A stretch of DNA of 59,489 nt from Pseudomonas sp. Its GTDB lineage: Bacteria > Pseudomonadota > Gammaproteobacteria > Pseudomonadales > Pseudomonadaceae. Location: positions 1 to 59,489 of the forward strand of contig NZ_JASLGE010000086.1 of NCBI RefSeq assembly GCF_030150285.1, read 5' to 3'. A model generated the notes under the pieces. That model worked only from the letters and a program-made list of their open reading frames with translations. It was not told the DNA's origin and did no database searches. The position numbers and the translations under genes are program-made. Of the stretch, positions 25,618 through 33,633 are shown in pieces. How positions within the stretch are numbered: the stretch's first letter is position 1; each line of letters opens with the position of its first letter.

Positions 25618-25853
25618 ACTTCATTGTTATCGATAAGCAGAGCAATTTGATCAAGGGAGTAGTTACAACGCCAGTACAACCCACCGATACAGGCAAGACA
25701 TTATTCATCAAGGTTGGTGAGCCAACAATCAATAAGTACTACAGGCTGCTGAGTAAAGCTCACAAGAAAGGCTTATTGGTGGATGTTGGCGAACTGGCAG
25801 CAATCTCCCACGCCTTCTTGGATTCATTGATCGAGAACGATAAAAAACGCTGA
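25614..25853 (+). CDS. Unrecognised small protein coupled to the zinc-ribbon gene
   Basis: 79 residues (MNFIVIDKQSNLIKGVV...), mixed alpha/beta with a basic centre (KYYRLLSKAHKKGLL). It overlaps the preceding gene by ATGA and is therefore probably translated with it. No family or motif is recognised. Confidence 0.6.
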   Translation: MNFIVIDKQSNLIKGVVTTPVQPTDTGKTLFIKVGEPTINKYYRLLSKAHKKGLLVDVGELAAISHAFLDSLIENDKKR

Positions 25854-25977
25854 ACCCTGGCTACCCTATCAGGTCGCACTTTCATCGGCCTGAAACCCGC
25901 GTGCTAGAGCCGTAAATTATCGTAATTTCGCCTTATCTCAGCCTGCATTAAAACAATCTCACATATGGAGTTAATCA

Positions 25978-26142
25978 ATGAACTTTCAAGAAATGATGGC
26001 GCAAGCCATTGCACGCAACAAACTCAACATCACCACCACAACCAATACGAAGCCCAAACAACAAATTTCGATGACTCAATACCAAGCAAGCATCATTGCA
26101 TTGGCTTTGACAAAACTCAAACAGAAGAAGGAGCTTATCTAA
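25978..26142 (+). CDS. Small 54-residue protein in the island
   Basis: ATG at 25978 has GGAG seven bases before it and reads MNFQEMMAQAIARNKLNITT with a TAA at 26140-26142. It is Gln/Thr-rich in the middle and basic at the end (LTKLKQKKELI). The next gene starts on the last A of its stop (TAATG), so the two are coupled. An open frame in another phase starting at 25965 runs over this gene, but its N-terminal stretch is low-complexity and lacks a ribosome site. Function unknown. Confidence 0.55.
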   Translation: MNFQEMMAQAIARNKLNITTTTNTKPKQQISMTQYQASIIALALTKLKQKKELI

Positions 26143-26627
26143 TGACCAGTACTAAAATCACCAGCATCCAAGGCATCCCAGCGAAGTTTGATCCAAACGA
26201 GCTGGAACGTCGCCAACAACAGTCACAATACGCATATACCCAGACCAGCCAATGCTGTGAACTAGTCAGAGCTGCAATTCCATTTAACTTCCTTTCTGTC
26301 ATAGCAGAAAAGATTAACGCCGGATACGAACTCAGCTCAAAATACCCAATCACTATGGAATCTTTAAATTACTCGGCTCACTTGGTGAAGCCCCCAGCAA
26401 TGCAGAAAGCTGATATTGCCATCATCAACAATGATGTAAGGGCTGCTTACAAAGCTGAACTTGAGACTGATCACGCCAAGTATCAAAACCTCCTGCTTGA
26501 GCAGCTACTTCAAGCTGAGGAACAGAAGCAGGCCAAAGCGGCAGATGCAGCGAAGGAGAAGTTACTGGCACGCTTACAGAAAGAAGTGGCCAATTGCTAT
26601 AATCCGCTGGAGTTCCCTGAAGAATAA
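26142..26627 (+). CDS. Unrecognised coiled-coil protein
   Basis: 161 residues starting MTSTKITSIQGIPAKF. The ATG at 26142 has AAGGAG eight bases before it and overlaps the previous stop. The C-terminal third (about residues 100-150) is rich in Ala, Glu, Gln and Lys and looks like a coiled coil. No family is recognised. A longer reading that starts at 25965 would add 59 residues out of frame with the small upstream gene and is not supported. Confidence 0.65.
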   Translation: MTSTKITSIQGIPAKFDPNELERRQQQSQYAYTQTSQCCELVRAAIPFNFLSVIAEKINAGYELSSKYPITMESLNYSAHLVKPPAMQKADIAIINNDVRAAYKAELETDHAKYQNLLLEQLLQAEEQKQAKAADAAKEKLLARLQKEVANCYNPLEFPEE

Positions 26628-26809
26628 GAGTGACCGTAAGCACGGCGTAAGCAGGCACGACTTTACTGTAAGCTTTTCGAGTTCCAGTGAATGGCCTACT
26701 CAAGCCCTGATTTTCATTAGGGCTCAAGCGTTATTGGTTAGTCCTGCCTTTTGCTCCCACACAATCTATCAATATTGTGCGGATGCTTTAGTGAAGACAT
26801 TCACCCATA

Positions 26810-27265
26810 TCAATCAGCTACAGTTAAAGCAGGATGATTCGCATCAACACAAAACTGATTCCAGTAAACACTCTCAAATCCCGACAACCTGCTCACACTT
26901 CTCGCATCAGCTGTATTGGCTGGGTTTTCAAGCTCTACTGTGTAGGTATCAAAGACACCTAACTCCGTATTTGAAACGCTCATAGATGCGAACTTCATCC
27001 CGCCAGCATAACCACCAAAGCTATTTCGCCCATCAACTATCCCGCAAATAGATATTTCCGTCCGATCCCCTACCACCCTTTTTACAACGTAAGAGGATCG
27101 AATCACCATAGAATCCGGATCTTTCATCTTCCCCCTAAGGGCTTTTTCAACATCATCCCGAGCCCAGCCCTCAGGGCCAACTGCCTTATTTCTAATGAAA
27201 GAACTCACCATAATCACAACCGGAATAAGCACTATCACAACAAGAATCCACTTAACAGCCTTCAT
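26810..27265 (-). CDS. Unrecognised membrane-anchored small protein
   Basis: 151 residues on the opposite strand to its neighbours. An N-terminal membrane helix (about 5-24, KWILVVIVLIPVVIMVSSFI) is followed by a soluble domain with a conserved-looking CGIVDGRNSFGGYAGG near residue 73 and a second Cys near 138. The layout suggests a periplasmic domain anchored in the inner membrane. A link to the defence genes is not evident. Confidence 0.65.
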   Translation of the reverse strand: MKAVKWILVVIVLIPVVIMVSSFIRNKAVGPEGWARDDVEKALRGKMKDPDSMVIRSSYVVKRVVGDRTEISICGIVDGRNSFGGYAGGMKFASMSVSNTELGVFDTYTVELENPANTADARSVSRLSGFESVYWNQFCVDANHPALTVAD

Positions 27266-27415
27266 AAATACTCCATATACGATCCCGAAAAGCCATCATG
27301 GCACCTCTCTCAAACCAGCCAGATGATGCCATGCCAGCCGCAATATTCATAATATACTGTGAAGACGTGAGAAGCTCTACAGCAGACATTCCCCTATTTC
27401 AAAGAGGGATGGGGT

Positions 27416-27658
27416 TTGGATACGGGGTTGGCATTCGGAAAGGCTCTTCGCCAGAGGCGAAAGGAAGCAGGATTCACCCAAGAACAGCTGGCACTGGAGG
27501 CTGAGATACAGCGGAATTATGTCAGCTTGATCGAGCGAGGCATAAATCAACCCACCATAACGATAATATTCAAGCTCGCCAAAGCATTGGGATGCACCCC
27601 CTCAGCCCTCGTCAGCGACGTAGAAAGTCTAGTTAACACTGAATCCCCCCACTCCTAG
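27416..27658 (+). CDS. Xre-family helix-turn-helix regulator
   Basis: An 80-residue Cro/CI-type repressor-like protein. The HTH_3 domain fills residues 9-62 (LRQRRKEAGFTQEQLALEAE, then ISLIERG-like YVSLIERGINQP). It starts with TTG in the only frame that keeps the full first helix. Such small Xre proteins usually regulate integrase or excision genes of the element. It is followed 127 bases later by the recombinase half-site array. Confidence 0.8.
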   Translation: MDTGLAFGKALRQRRKEAGFTQEQLALEAEIQRNYVSLIERGINQPTITIIFKLAKALGCTPSALVSDVESLVNTESPHS

Positions 27659-27784
27659 CACCAGCCCACGCTATCCCCGTACAGCACCCTTTCCATATAC
27701 GTCAGTTACGACATTGGCAATCAGCCAATAGCCCTCCCTGAATTCCAGCGCCAGCAAATGAGCGTCCTGCCCCTACCTTTGACC

Positions 27785-27899
27785 TGTACCGATTTGGGTA
27801 TAGGCCATCGAGTACAACAACAAGCCCCCTACAGATGACCCAGACTGTACCGATATAAATAGATTTACAACCCTATCGAGTACACATACAATCGGTACA
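27785..27899 (+). promoter_or_regulatory. Array of half-sites upstream of the serine recombinase (res-like)
   Basis: Five related half-sites: TGTACCGAT at 27785 and 27846, ATCGAGTACA at 27807 and 27875, and ATCGGTACA at 27891. They form an inverted pair of 32 bases (27785-27816), an inverted pair of 39 bases (27846-27884) and one extra half-site. The array ends 26 bases before the recombinase ATG, where resolvases keep their res sites and autorepress. Confidence 0.6.
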
Positions 27900-27925
27900 C
27901 CCAAACGAGCACAGGCATCGCCATC

Positions 27926-28567
27926 ATGTTTATCAGAGCTTACCTTCGCGCCAGTACAGACTCACAAGACGCCAGCCGTGCCAAGCAATCGCTAATCGAC
28001 TTCGCTGCTAAGCATGACCACAAGATTGCCGCCTTCTACATTGAGAATGAGTCAGGCAGTAAGTTGGATCGCCCTGAGCTGTTCCGGCTGCTAGAAGACA
28101 GCCACGAAGGTGACGTGCTGCTGATTGAAGGCGTGGATCGTTTGTCTCGCCTGTCACAAGAGGACTGGGCCAGCCTCAAGGCCATCATTGCAGCCAAGAA
28201 GGTGACAGTTGTATCGCTCGACCTATCTACCAGCCATGCAGCATTGAAGGCCACAGACGGCATGGATGACTTCACCAGAGGAATGATTGCCGCTGTCAAC
28301 GGAATGCTACTCGACATGTTGGCTGTGGTAGCTCGTAAGGACTACGAGGATCGCCGCCGTCGCCAGACACAAGGCATTGAGAGAGAAAAGGCCAAGGACA
28401 AGTCGCTGGACAAGGCAGGTAGAACTTACAAAGGCCGACAGACTGACCACGAACTACACGCTCGCATTAGGGCATGTGTGGCATCAGGCAACAGCCTTCG
28501 CAAGACAAAAACAATTGTTGGTTGCGCATTGAGTACAGTACAGCGAGCCATGAAAGAGGCAGTGTAA
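27926..28567 (+). CDS. Serine recombinase, resolvase family
   Basis: A 213-residue small serine recombinase. The catalytic Ser lies in RASTDSQDASR (S10), and the conserved GVDRLSRLSQEDW is near residue 72. A long E helix follows (about 110-140), then a basic C-terminal helix-turn-helix (IRACVASGNSLRKTKTIVG, STVQRAMKEA). The length is that of a resolvase/invertase, not a large integrase. It may resolve dimers of a circular form or invert DNA, and it probably binds the half-site array upstream. Confidence 0.92.
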   Translation: MFIRAYLRASTDSQDASRAKQSLIDFAAKHDHKIAAFYIENESGSKLDRPELFRLLEDSHEGDVLLIEGVDRLSRLSQEDWASLKAIIAAKKVTVVSLDLSTSHAALKATDGMDDFTRGMIAAVNGMLLDMLAVVARKDYEDRRRRQTQGIEREKAKDKSLDKAGRTYKGRQTDHELHARIRACVASGNSLRKTKTIVGCALSTVQRAMKEAV

Positions 28568-28902
28568 GGCTACAACTCTCATCTAGCCTCGATAAGGCCT
28601 AGGCAATGGGTCAGCCTAGGCTGGATGGCGAACGTCGCTCCTAGTGTGTACAGCAGAGGGAACGGCGGGTATTGAGCTGCTATCAGGGGGATTTCTGCGA
28701 TCCTGCGGTTTCCAATACCCAAAATATGACGTAGGGGTTCGACAAGGTTCCTATCCCGCAGGGATTCTGCCCTGACGATACACAAGACTGATTGGAGAGT
28801 GCCAACTGGAAAAATAAACGGGGGGGGGTATTAAGTACTGAGACACCCAGAACAGCGCCTCAGACTGGACCTAAAAATCTAAAACCTCAATCCCAGCCAA
28901 AA
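28568..28902. other. Gap between the recombinase and the defence genes
   Basis: 335 bases with no supported gene. It contains a run of nine G (28820-28828). The recombinase and the macro-domain gene converge here, so terminators are expected but none is obvious. Confidence 0.4.
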
Positions 28903-29739
28903 CTAAAGACCATTCTTAGCCATCCTGAAATCTAGTAGGTTTACTTGATCTATCTTGTCTTCATGGACAACAATAGTAAGTTTGGCAGGGTAATTGAAGC
29001 GCATCTCACTAATTCTAAAAGTCCAAAGCATAATTTTTAGCAAATCTTCGTCAGTAATATGCCTATGCTCTTTTATGCGAGTAATACCCGAACCAAACAC
29101 CGGGACGGAAACGCTCTTCTGAGCATAAACAACGTTAATTTTATCCCAGAATCTTATTAGAAACCCCAGATACTCTGGCATTGTGAGCACAGCCTTATTG
29201 GTATCATCAAACTTAGCAAATGCCGCCAAGATAAAATCTTCGTAAACACACAATGTACCTAGTTCGTACTTTTGCTTCTTACCTGCACGCCTACCTTCAT
29301 TAAGCTGGGCCAGATCGGCATCCTCGAACTGAGCTTCTTCCAAGCACCGCTCTAGATCATCCAGCGTCCCCGGAAGATGCTCTTTAATGAATATTCCGTT
29401 TAGCGACTTGTCGGATATGATTTTGTTATCTACCTGAGTATCAAAATACTCATTAAACGCAATAACTTTAAAGTCCGGTTCTTTAAATAAATCCCCCGCC
29501 TTCACTGTAACAGTACTACCCTCAATATCTAGGTCAACCACCTTCAGGCGATTCGCCGCATACCAACTAATAAGATAATATATAAGAAGACTGAGCAGAA
29601 ACAAAAAGCCTGCAATATATTTGCACTGCTCTGGAATGTTCACAAATATCAGCACTAACGAAACAATCGTACTGACCCACGAGACCCTCTCCTTAAACCT
29701 CACCCATAAATTTCTGTCAGTAAATTTTACCTTCACCAC
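28903..29739 (-). CDS. thsA: Thoeris ThsA-like effector: two membrane helices plus a macro domain
   Basis: 278 residues. Two membrane helices lie at about residues 18-36 (VSWVSTIVSLVLIFVNI) and 42-61 (AGFLFLLSLLIYYLISW). The rest is a macro-like domain of the ThsA/DUF6430 type, with VKAGDLF, VIAFNEYFDT, ELGTLCVYEDFILAAFAKF and VSVPVFGSGITRIKEH. In type II Thoeris the macro domain binds the ADP-ribose-type signal made by the TIR partner, and the membrane part then kills or arrests the infected cell. It starts with GTG 36 bases after the TIR gene; a GGGGGGTGA stretch precedes it. Gene names rest on domain pattern and adjacency. Confidence 0.82.
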   Translation of the reverse strand: MVKVKFTDRNLWVRFKERVSWVSTIVSLVLIFVNIPEQCKYIAGFLFLLSLLIYYLISWYAANRLKVVDLDIEGSTVTVKAGDLFKEPDFKVIAFNEYFDTQVDNKIISDKSLNGIFIKEHLPGTLDDLERCLEEAQFEDADLAQLNEGRRAGKKQKYELGTLCVYEDFILAAFAKFDDTNKAVLTMPEYLGFLIRFWDKINVVYAQKSVSVPVFGSGITRIKEHRHITDEDLLKIMLWTFRISEMRFNYPAKLTIVVHEDKIDQVNLLDFRMAKNGL

Positions 29740-29775
29740 TCACCCCCCAGTCACACCAACACCTTCTACGAAAAA

Positions 29776-30345
29776 TCAGACTGAATACCAGTAATTAGAA
29801 GGAGCAATCTTTCCTCCGAGCGTGAGATCACTATCTTCCAGTGCTTTCTTTATAAGAAACTTATTCATTGGAACATGCAAAACAGGAACTTCACCCTTTA
29901 ACAATTTAAAGGTAGGAAGTTTATCCCACATACTCTTTACTTGCGCTCTCAGCTTACCATCCGCAACCAAGTCCGACTTTTCGCTGTACTCAGGATAAAT
30001 CACAATAACTGGTAAACCCTGATTACTAATTCCGTACTCGATTTCTTCCTTGACCGCCCTCGACTCAATAGTCTTGCTACTGAGAATAAGAACGATGTTC
30101 TTTGAACACTGCAAACGCTCACGCAACCTTGGTTTCAGCGTTGTTTCCCAGTTGCTATCATCTCGAACGTTATATGTTTTGGCATGCGAGTCGTTAAAGG
30201 GATAGGACGCATCCTGTGCCTTCCATGCCTTTAGTAAATTGTAATAATTAAAATCTCTTGTCGCATTTGCACCTAGCGCACTAGCATTGAAGGGTTCAGA
30301 GACATAAAACGCGCAGTAATTTCCGTTTCTATATGCCACAAGCAT
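29776..30345 (-). CDS. thsB: Thoeris ThsB-like TIR-domain protein
   Basis: A 189-residue single TIR domain of the ThsB/DUF1863 type. It begins YCAFYVSEPFNAS, a betaA-strand-like start, then has WETTLKPRLRERLQCSKNIV and LILSSKTIESRAVKEEIEYG. The putative catalytic Glu is E101 in KEEIEYG. The partner of the adjacent TM-macro gene, it would sense phage and make the signalling nucleotide from NAD+. The first ATG (30345) is only two bases from AGGAG; a GTG two codons later (30339) has better spacing and may be the true start. No signal peptide or membrane helix. Confidence 0.82.
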   Translation of the reverse strand: MLVAYRNGNYCAFYVSEPFNASALGANATRDFNYYNLLKAWKAQDASYPFNDSHAKTYNVRDDSNWETTLKPRLRERLQCSKNIVLILSSKTIESRAVKEEIEYGISNQGLPVIVIYPEYSEKSDLVADGKLRAQVKSMWDKLPTFKLLKGEVPVLHVPMNKFLIKKALEDSDLTLGGKIAPSNYWYSV

Positions 30346-30786
30346 CTCTCCTAAATAATACTTTAAGCTATGATCCTTCGCTCGTTTAATTCATGCGAAG
30401 GCGCGACTGACATCTACTAGGAACCGTTAGCTCTGCAAAAACAGCCGTGATGGCATATTAACAGTACTGACTACCCTATTGGCAACTCTGCCGGACGACG
30501 CTCATCACCCACTCTTACCGCAGTCGCCATAGGCATACGACATCCGAGACGTCTCCTGCTGCGCCTCTATCTGCGACGAGTGGTGAATTTGATCACGAGA
30601 TGAACCACTATGCAGGAGTCCGCACCCCACCAGCATCGATGGCGAAGCAGCCTGAATGGCTTTGATAGCGAGAGAAAAATTAACGATGTAAGATTGCCAG
30701 CACAGCGCACCACTTTGGTGTCACTAAGAGCTGTCACACTTCGAGATTTTTGACGCGAAAATCCTTGTAGAATCAAGGACTTAAAG
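30346..30786. other. Region between the defence genes and the right att repeat
   Basis: About 440 bases without a supported gene. It should hold the thsB promoter (minus strand) near 30360-30420, where the sequence is AT-rich, but no clear hexamers were marked. Near its right end are the 12-base motif shared with the left end (30710-30721) and the diverged att extension (30696-30787). Confidence 0.45.
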
Positions 30787-30787
30787 A

Positions 30788-30861
30788 ATGGAGGCAACCC
30801 CATCAGCCACACCCCGGCACACAATGTTCCCGCTGTGGCTGCTTCCTTCCGGATCTGACCA
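30788..30861 (-). mobile_element. Right attachment repeat (attR) inside the intact SRP RNA gene
   Basis: 74-base sequence identical to 22004-22077. Here it is joined to the normal 5' half of the SRP RNA, so this copy marks the boundary where the element restored the gene. The element between the repeats is about 8.78 kb. Confidence 0.88.
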
Positions 30862-30902
30862 GGTTAACGGGTAATCGTTGCGGAGGGACCGATAGGGTCA
30901 CC
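30790..30902 (-). ncRNA. ffs: 4.5S RNA of the signal recognition particle
   Basis: About 113 bases on the minus strand. The 5' end GGTGACCC (30895-30902) pairs with GGGTTGCC near the 3' end, the bulged middle is conserved, and the tetraloop-domain sequence GTCAGATCCGGAAGGAAGCAGCC is recognisable in parts (GGAAGGAAGCAGCC). It binds Ffh and targets membrane proteins. A terminator-like hairpin TCCTTG-N6-CAAGGA follows at about 30761-30780. The gene is the integration site of the island. Confidence 0.93.
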
Positions 30903-31175
30903 ATAACAACATCCGCCTAGCAGCGAACGGCGCTATTGTACCTGTCTGAGGAAAAGTTACAACCGCCGCGACAAGAAAAAAATATGAGCAGGGTCAAGCA
31001 CTTGGATTCTTGGAAAGGACCCACCTTGTGTCGATGCTCTGTATGCCGGCCAGGGCGGAAGGCGTCGTAAACCTGAATCCTGGATCAGGCAGCGACACCC
31101 CAGGACCAGACTTCACGACGACTTCGTCGGCGTGCCGCGTCACGCCTGACGCAGCCTCGTTCTACTCGTCAGCGA
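30903..31175. other. Gap between the SRP RNA gene and ligA
   Basis: About 270 bases. It should contain the SRP RNA promoter (minus strand, upstream of 30902). The open frame 31010-31237 on the plus strand has no ribosome site, overlaps ligA and is not accepted. Confidence 0.4.
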
Positions 31176-33533
31176 CTACAGAGCAATGCCCTGCTGCGCC
31201 AAGAAAGCCACAAAGGCTTCTTCGTCCAGCACTTTAAGCCCCAACTCGTTGGCTTTGACCAGTTTTGAGCCGGCACCCGGCCCAGCCACGACGCAGTGGG
31301 TCTTGCCCGACACCGAGCCCGACACCTTGGCACCCAGGCTTTCGAGCTTTTCCTTGGCCACATCGCGGCTCATCAGTTCCAACGACCCGGTCAGAACCCA
31401 GGTCTGGCCCGCCAGTGGTAGACCTTCAACAATCTTTATCTCACTTTGCCAATGCATGCCGAAGTCACGCAGTTGCGCCTCGACCGCTAACGCAGCTTGT
31501 GCATTCTCAGGGTTGTCGAAGAAGTCGCGCACTGCCTTGGCCTGTTTTTCAGGCAGGGCCTGGCGCATATCGAGCCAGTCCGCACTGATGACTCGCGCCA
31601 GCGTGTCGAATTTATCAGCCAGTTTCTGCGCCCCACCCGGCCCAACCGAGGGAATGTGCAGCTTATCGATCAGGCTACCCAGGGTCGTACTGGCGGCAAA
31701 CTCCGCCCCCAACTCGCCTTGATCCTGCAACGCCAACCCGCGCTCCAGCAATTGCGCGATCACCTGCTGGTTGTGCGCATCACTGAAGAAGCTGTGAATC
31801 TCATGCGCGACTTCCAGGCCGACATCCGGCAGGTAGGTGAGCACTTGCGGCAAGGCGCGCTGAATGCGCTCCAGGGATGCCAATGAGCGTGCCAGCACCT
31901 TGGCGGTCTCCTCCCCTACATCAGGAATACCCAATGCGTAAATGAAACGCGCCAATGTCGGGCGCTTGCTGTCAGCAATCGCTTGCAGCAGGTTCTTGCT
32001 CGACAGCTCGGCAAACCCTTCCAAAGCGACGATATCGTCAAACTTGAGGGTGTAGAGGTCGGCCGGCGAACTCACCAACCCTTCATCCACCAACTGTTCA
32101 ACACTTTTTTCGCCCAGGCCTTCGATGTCCATCGCGCGGCGCGAAACGAAGTGAATAATCGCCTGTTTGAGCTGCGCCCCGCAGGCCAGCCGCCCTACAC
32201 AGCGGTATACAGCCCCTTCGCTAACTGTTTCGCGGCCCTTGCTGCGCTTGATCAACTGCGTGCGCTCAACGTGTGAACCGCACACCGGGCAGCTCTGCGG
32301 GATGTGTACCGGCCGCGCATCTTGCGGGCGACGCTCCAGCACGACCTGAACCACTTGCGGGATGACATCGCCAGCGCGACGAATGATCACGGTGTCGCCA
32401 ATCATCAAGCCCAGGCGTGCCACTTCATCCATGTTGTGCAACGTGGCATTGGACACCGTAACACCGGCTACCTTGACCGGCTTAAGGCGCGCCACCGGCG
32501 TAACCGCCCCCGTGCGCCCGACCTGAAACTCAACGTCCAGCAGTTCGGTCAGTTCTTCCATGGCCGGGAACTTATGGGCAATGGCCCAGCGCGGCTCACG
32601 CGCGCGAAAGCCCAGTATGGCCTGCGACTCAAGGCTGTTGACCTTAAACACAACACCGTCGATCTCGTATGGCAACGAGGCGCGACGCTCTCCAATATCG
32701 CGGTAATAATCCAGACACTCCGCGATGCCCTTGGCCAGTTTCAACTCATGGCTGATCGGCATACCCCATTGCTGCAACTGCTTGAGGTTGCCGATGTGCG
32801 TCGGCGCAATTTCCGCCGACACTCGCCCCAGGCCATAGCAACAAAATTCCAGGGGACGGCTGGCCGTAATTTTTGAGTCCAACTGCCGCAAACTACCCGC
32901 CGCCGCGTTACGCGGGTTCGCAAAGGTTTTACCGCCAGCAGCCAGTTGAGCTTCGTTGAGCCGCTCAAAACCGGCCTTGGACATAAAGACCTCGCCTCGC
33001 ACTTCCAATATGGAAGGCCAACCGCTGCCACTGAGTTTGAGCGGAATGTTACGCACAGTCCGAACATTGACACTGATATCTTCGCCCGTGGTGCCGTCCC
33101 CCCGCGTGGCACCGCGCACCAGGTGACCGTCCTGATACAGCAAACTGACTGCCAGCCCGTCCAGCTTGGGCTCGCAGCTGTATTCAACCTCTGCGCCAGC
33201 GCCAAACAGATCGCCCACCGGCAAATCCAGCCCTTCGGTCACACGCCGGTCAAACTCGCGCATATCTGTTTCATCAAAGGCGTTGCCCAAGCTCAACATC
33301 GGCACTTCATGACGCACTTGTGTGAAGGCCGTCAGCGCAGCACTGCCGACACGCTGGGTCGGAGAGTCGGCACTGACCAGCTCCGGGTGCTGCGCTTCCA
33401 GCGCTTTCAACTCACGAAACAAGCGATCGTACTCGGCATCCGGGATGCTCGGCTCGTCGAGTACGTGGTAACGATAGTTGTGCTGATCCAGTTCAGCGCG
33501 CAGCGCTAGAATGCGGGTATTGGCGGCAGTCAT
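31176..33533 (-). CDS. ligA: NAD+-dependent DNA ligase
   Basis: A 785-residue LigA that seals nicks between Okazaki fragments. In order: Ia domain (HNYRYHVLDEPSIPDAEYD), adenylation domain with the lysine in CEPKLDGLAVS (near residue 120), OB fold, a Cys4 zinc finger (CPVCGSHVE ... CVGRLACGAQ), helix-hairpin-helix repeats and a C-terminal BRCT domain (WVLTGSLELMSRD). The ATG at 33533 gives MTAANTRILALRAEL and the usual length; an upstream in-frame ATG would add 22 residues. Confidence 0.97.
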   Translation of the reverse strand: MTAANTRILALRAELDQHNYRYHVLDEPSIPDAEYDRLFRELKALEAQHPELVSADSPTQRVGSAALTAFTQVRHEVPMLSLGNAFDETDMREFDRRVTEGLDLPVGDLFGAGAEVEYSCEPKLDGLAVSLLYQDGHLVRGATRGDGTTGEDISVNVRTVRNIPLKLSGSGWPSILEVRGEVFMSKAGFERLNEAQLAAGGKTFANPRNAAAGSLRQLDSKITASRPLEFCCYGLGRVSAEIAPTHIGNLKQLQQWGMPISHELKLAKGIAECLDYYRDIGERRASLPYEIDGVVFKVNSLESQAILGFRAREPRWAIAHKFPAMEELTELLDVEFQVGRTGAVTPVARLKPVKVAGVTVSNATLHNMDEVARLGLMIGDTVIIRRAGDVIPQVVQVVLERRPQDARPVHIPQSCPVCGSHVERTQLIKRSKGRETVSEGAVYRCVGRLACGAQLKQAIIHFVSRRAMDIEGLGEKSVEQLVDEGLVSSPADLYTLKFDDIVALEGFAELSSKNLLQAIADSKRPTLARFIYALGIPDVGEETAKVLARSLASLERIQRALPQVLTYLPDVGLEVAHEIHSFFSDAHNQQVIAQLLERGLALQDQGELGAEFAASTTLGSLIDKLHIPSVGPGGAQKLADKFDTLARVISADWLDMRQALPEKQAKAVRDFFDNPENAQAALAVEAQLRDFGMHWQSEIKIVEGLPLAGQTWVLTGSLELMSRDVAKEKLESLGAKVSGSVSGKTHCVVAGPGAGSKLVKANELGLKVLDEEAFVAFLAQQGIAL

Positions 33534-33558
33534 GGGGGGTGTTCTCTCACAAAGCAAA

Positions 33559-33577
33559 AGAGCAGCCGAGGCTGCTC
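33559..33577 (-). terminator. Terminator-like hairpin between zipA and ligA
   Basis: Arms GAGCAGCC / GGCTGCTC with a 2-base centre, followed on the minus strand by TTTT. It lies 57 bases after the zipA stop and may limit read-through into ligA. Confidence 0.65.
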
Positions 33578-33633
33578 CACATGTTAGTTCGTCTTGCATT
33601 CAGCGCAGGCAAGCCTAGTTGCCAGCACTGTTA

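Noticed and set aside
25965..26141. N-terminal extension of the 161-residue island protein
   Set aside because: The extension reads low-complexity His/Gln/Thr residues in a frame that overlaps a better small gene (25978-26142), and the ATG at 26142 has its own ribosome site.
28579..28785. 68-residue minus-strand frame between the recombinase and thsA
   Set aside because: No ribosome site or recognisable feature. It lies in a gap between convergent genes.
30567..30824. 85-residue minus-strand frame at the right end of the island
   Set aside because: It overlaps the SRP RNA 3' end and att repeat, and the residues look random.
21918..30902. CRISPR array in or near the island
   Set aside because: The repeats found are a single pair of att copies and recombinase half-sites; no regularly spaced repeats with unique spacers were seen.
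31010..31237. 75-residue frame between the SRP RNA gene and ligA
   Set aside because: It starts with TTG, has no ribosome site and overlaps the end of ligA.
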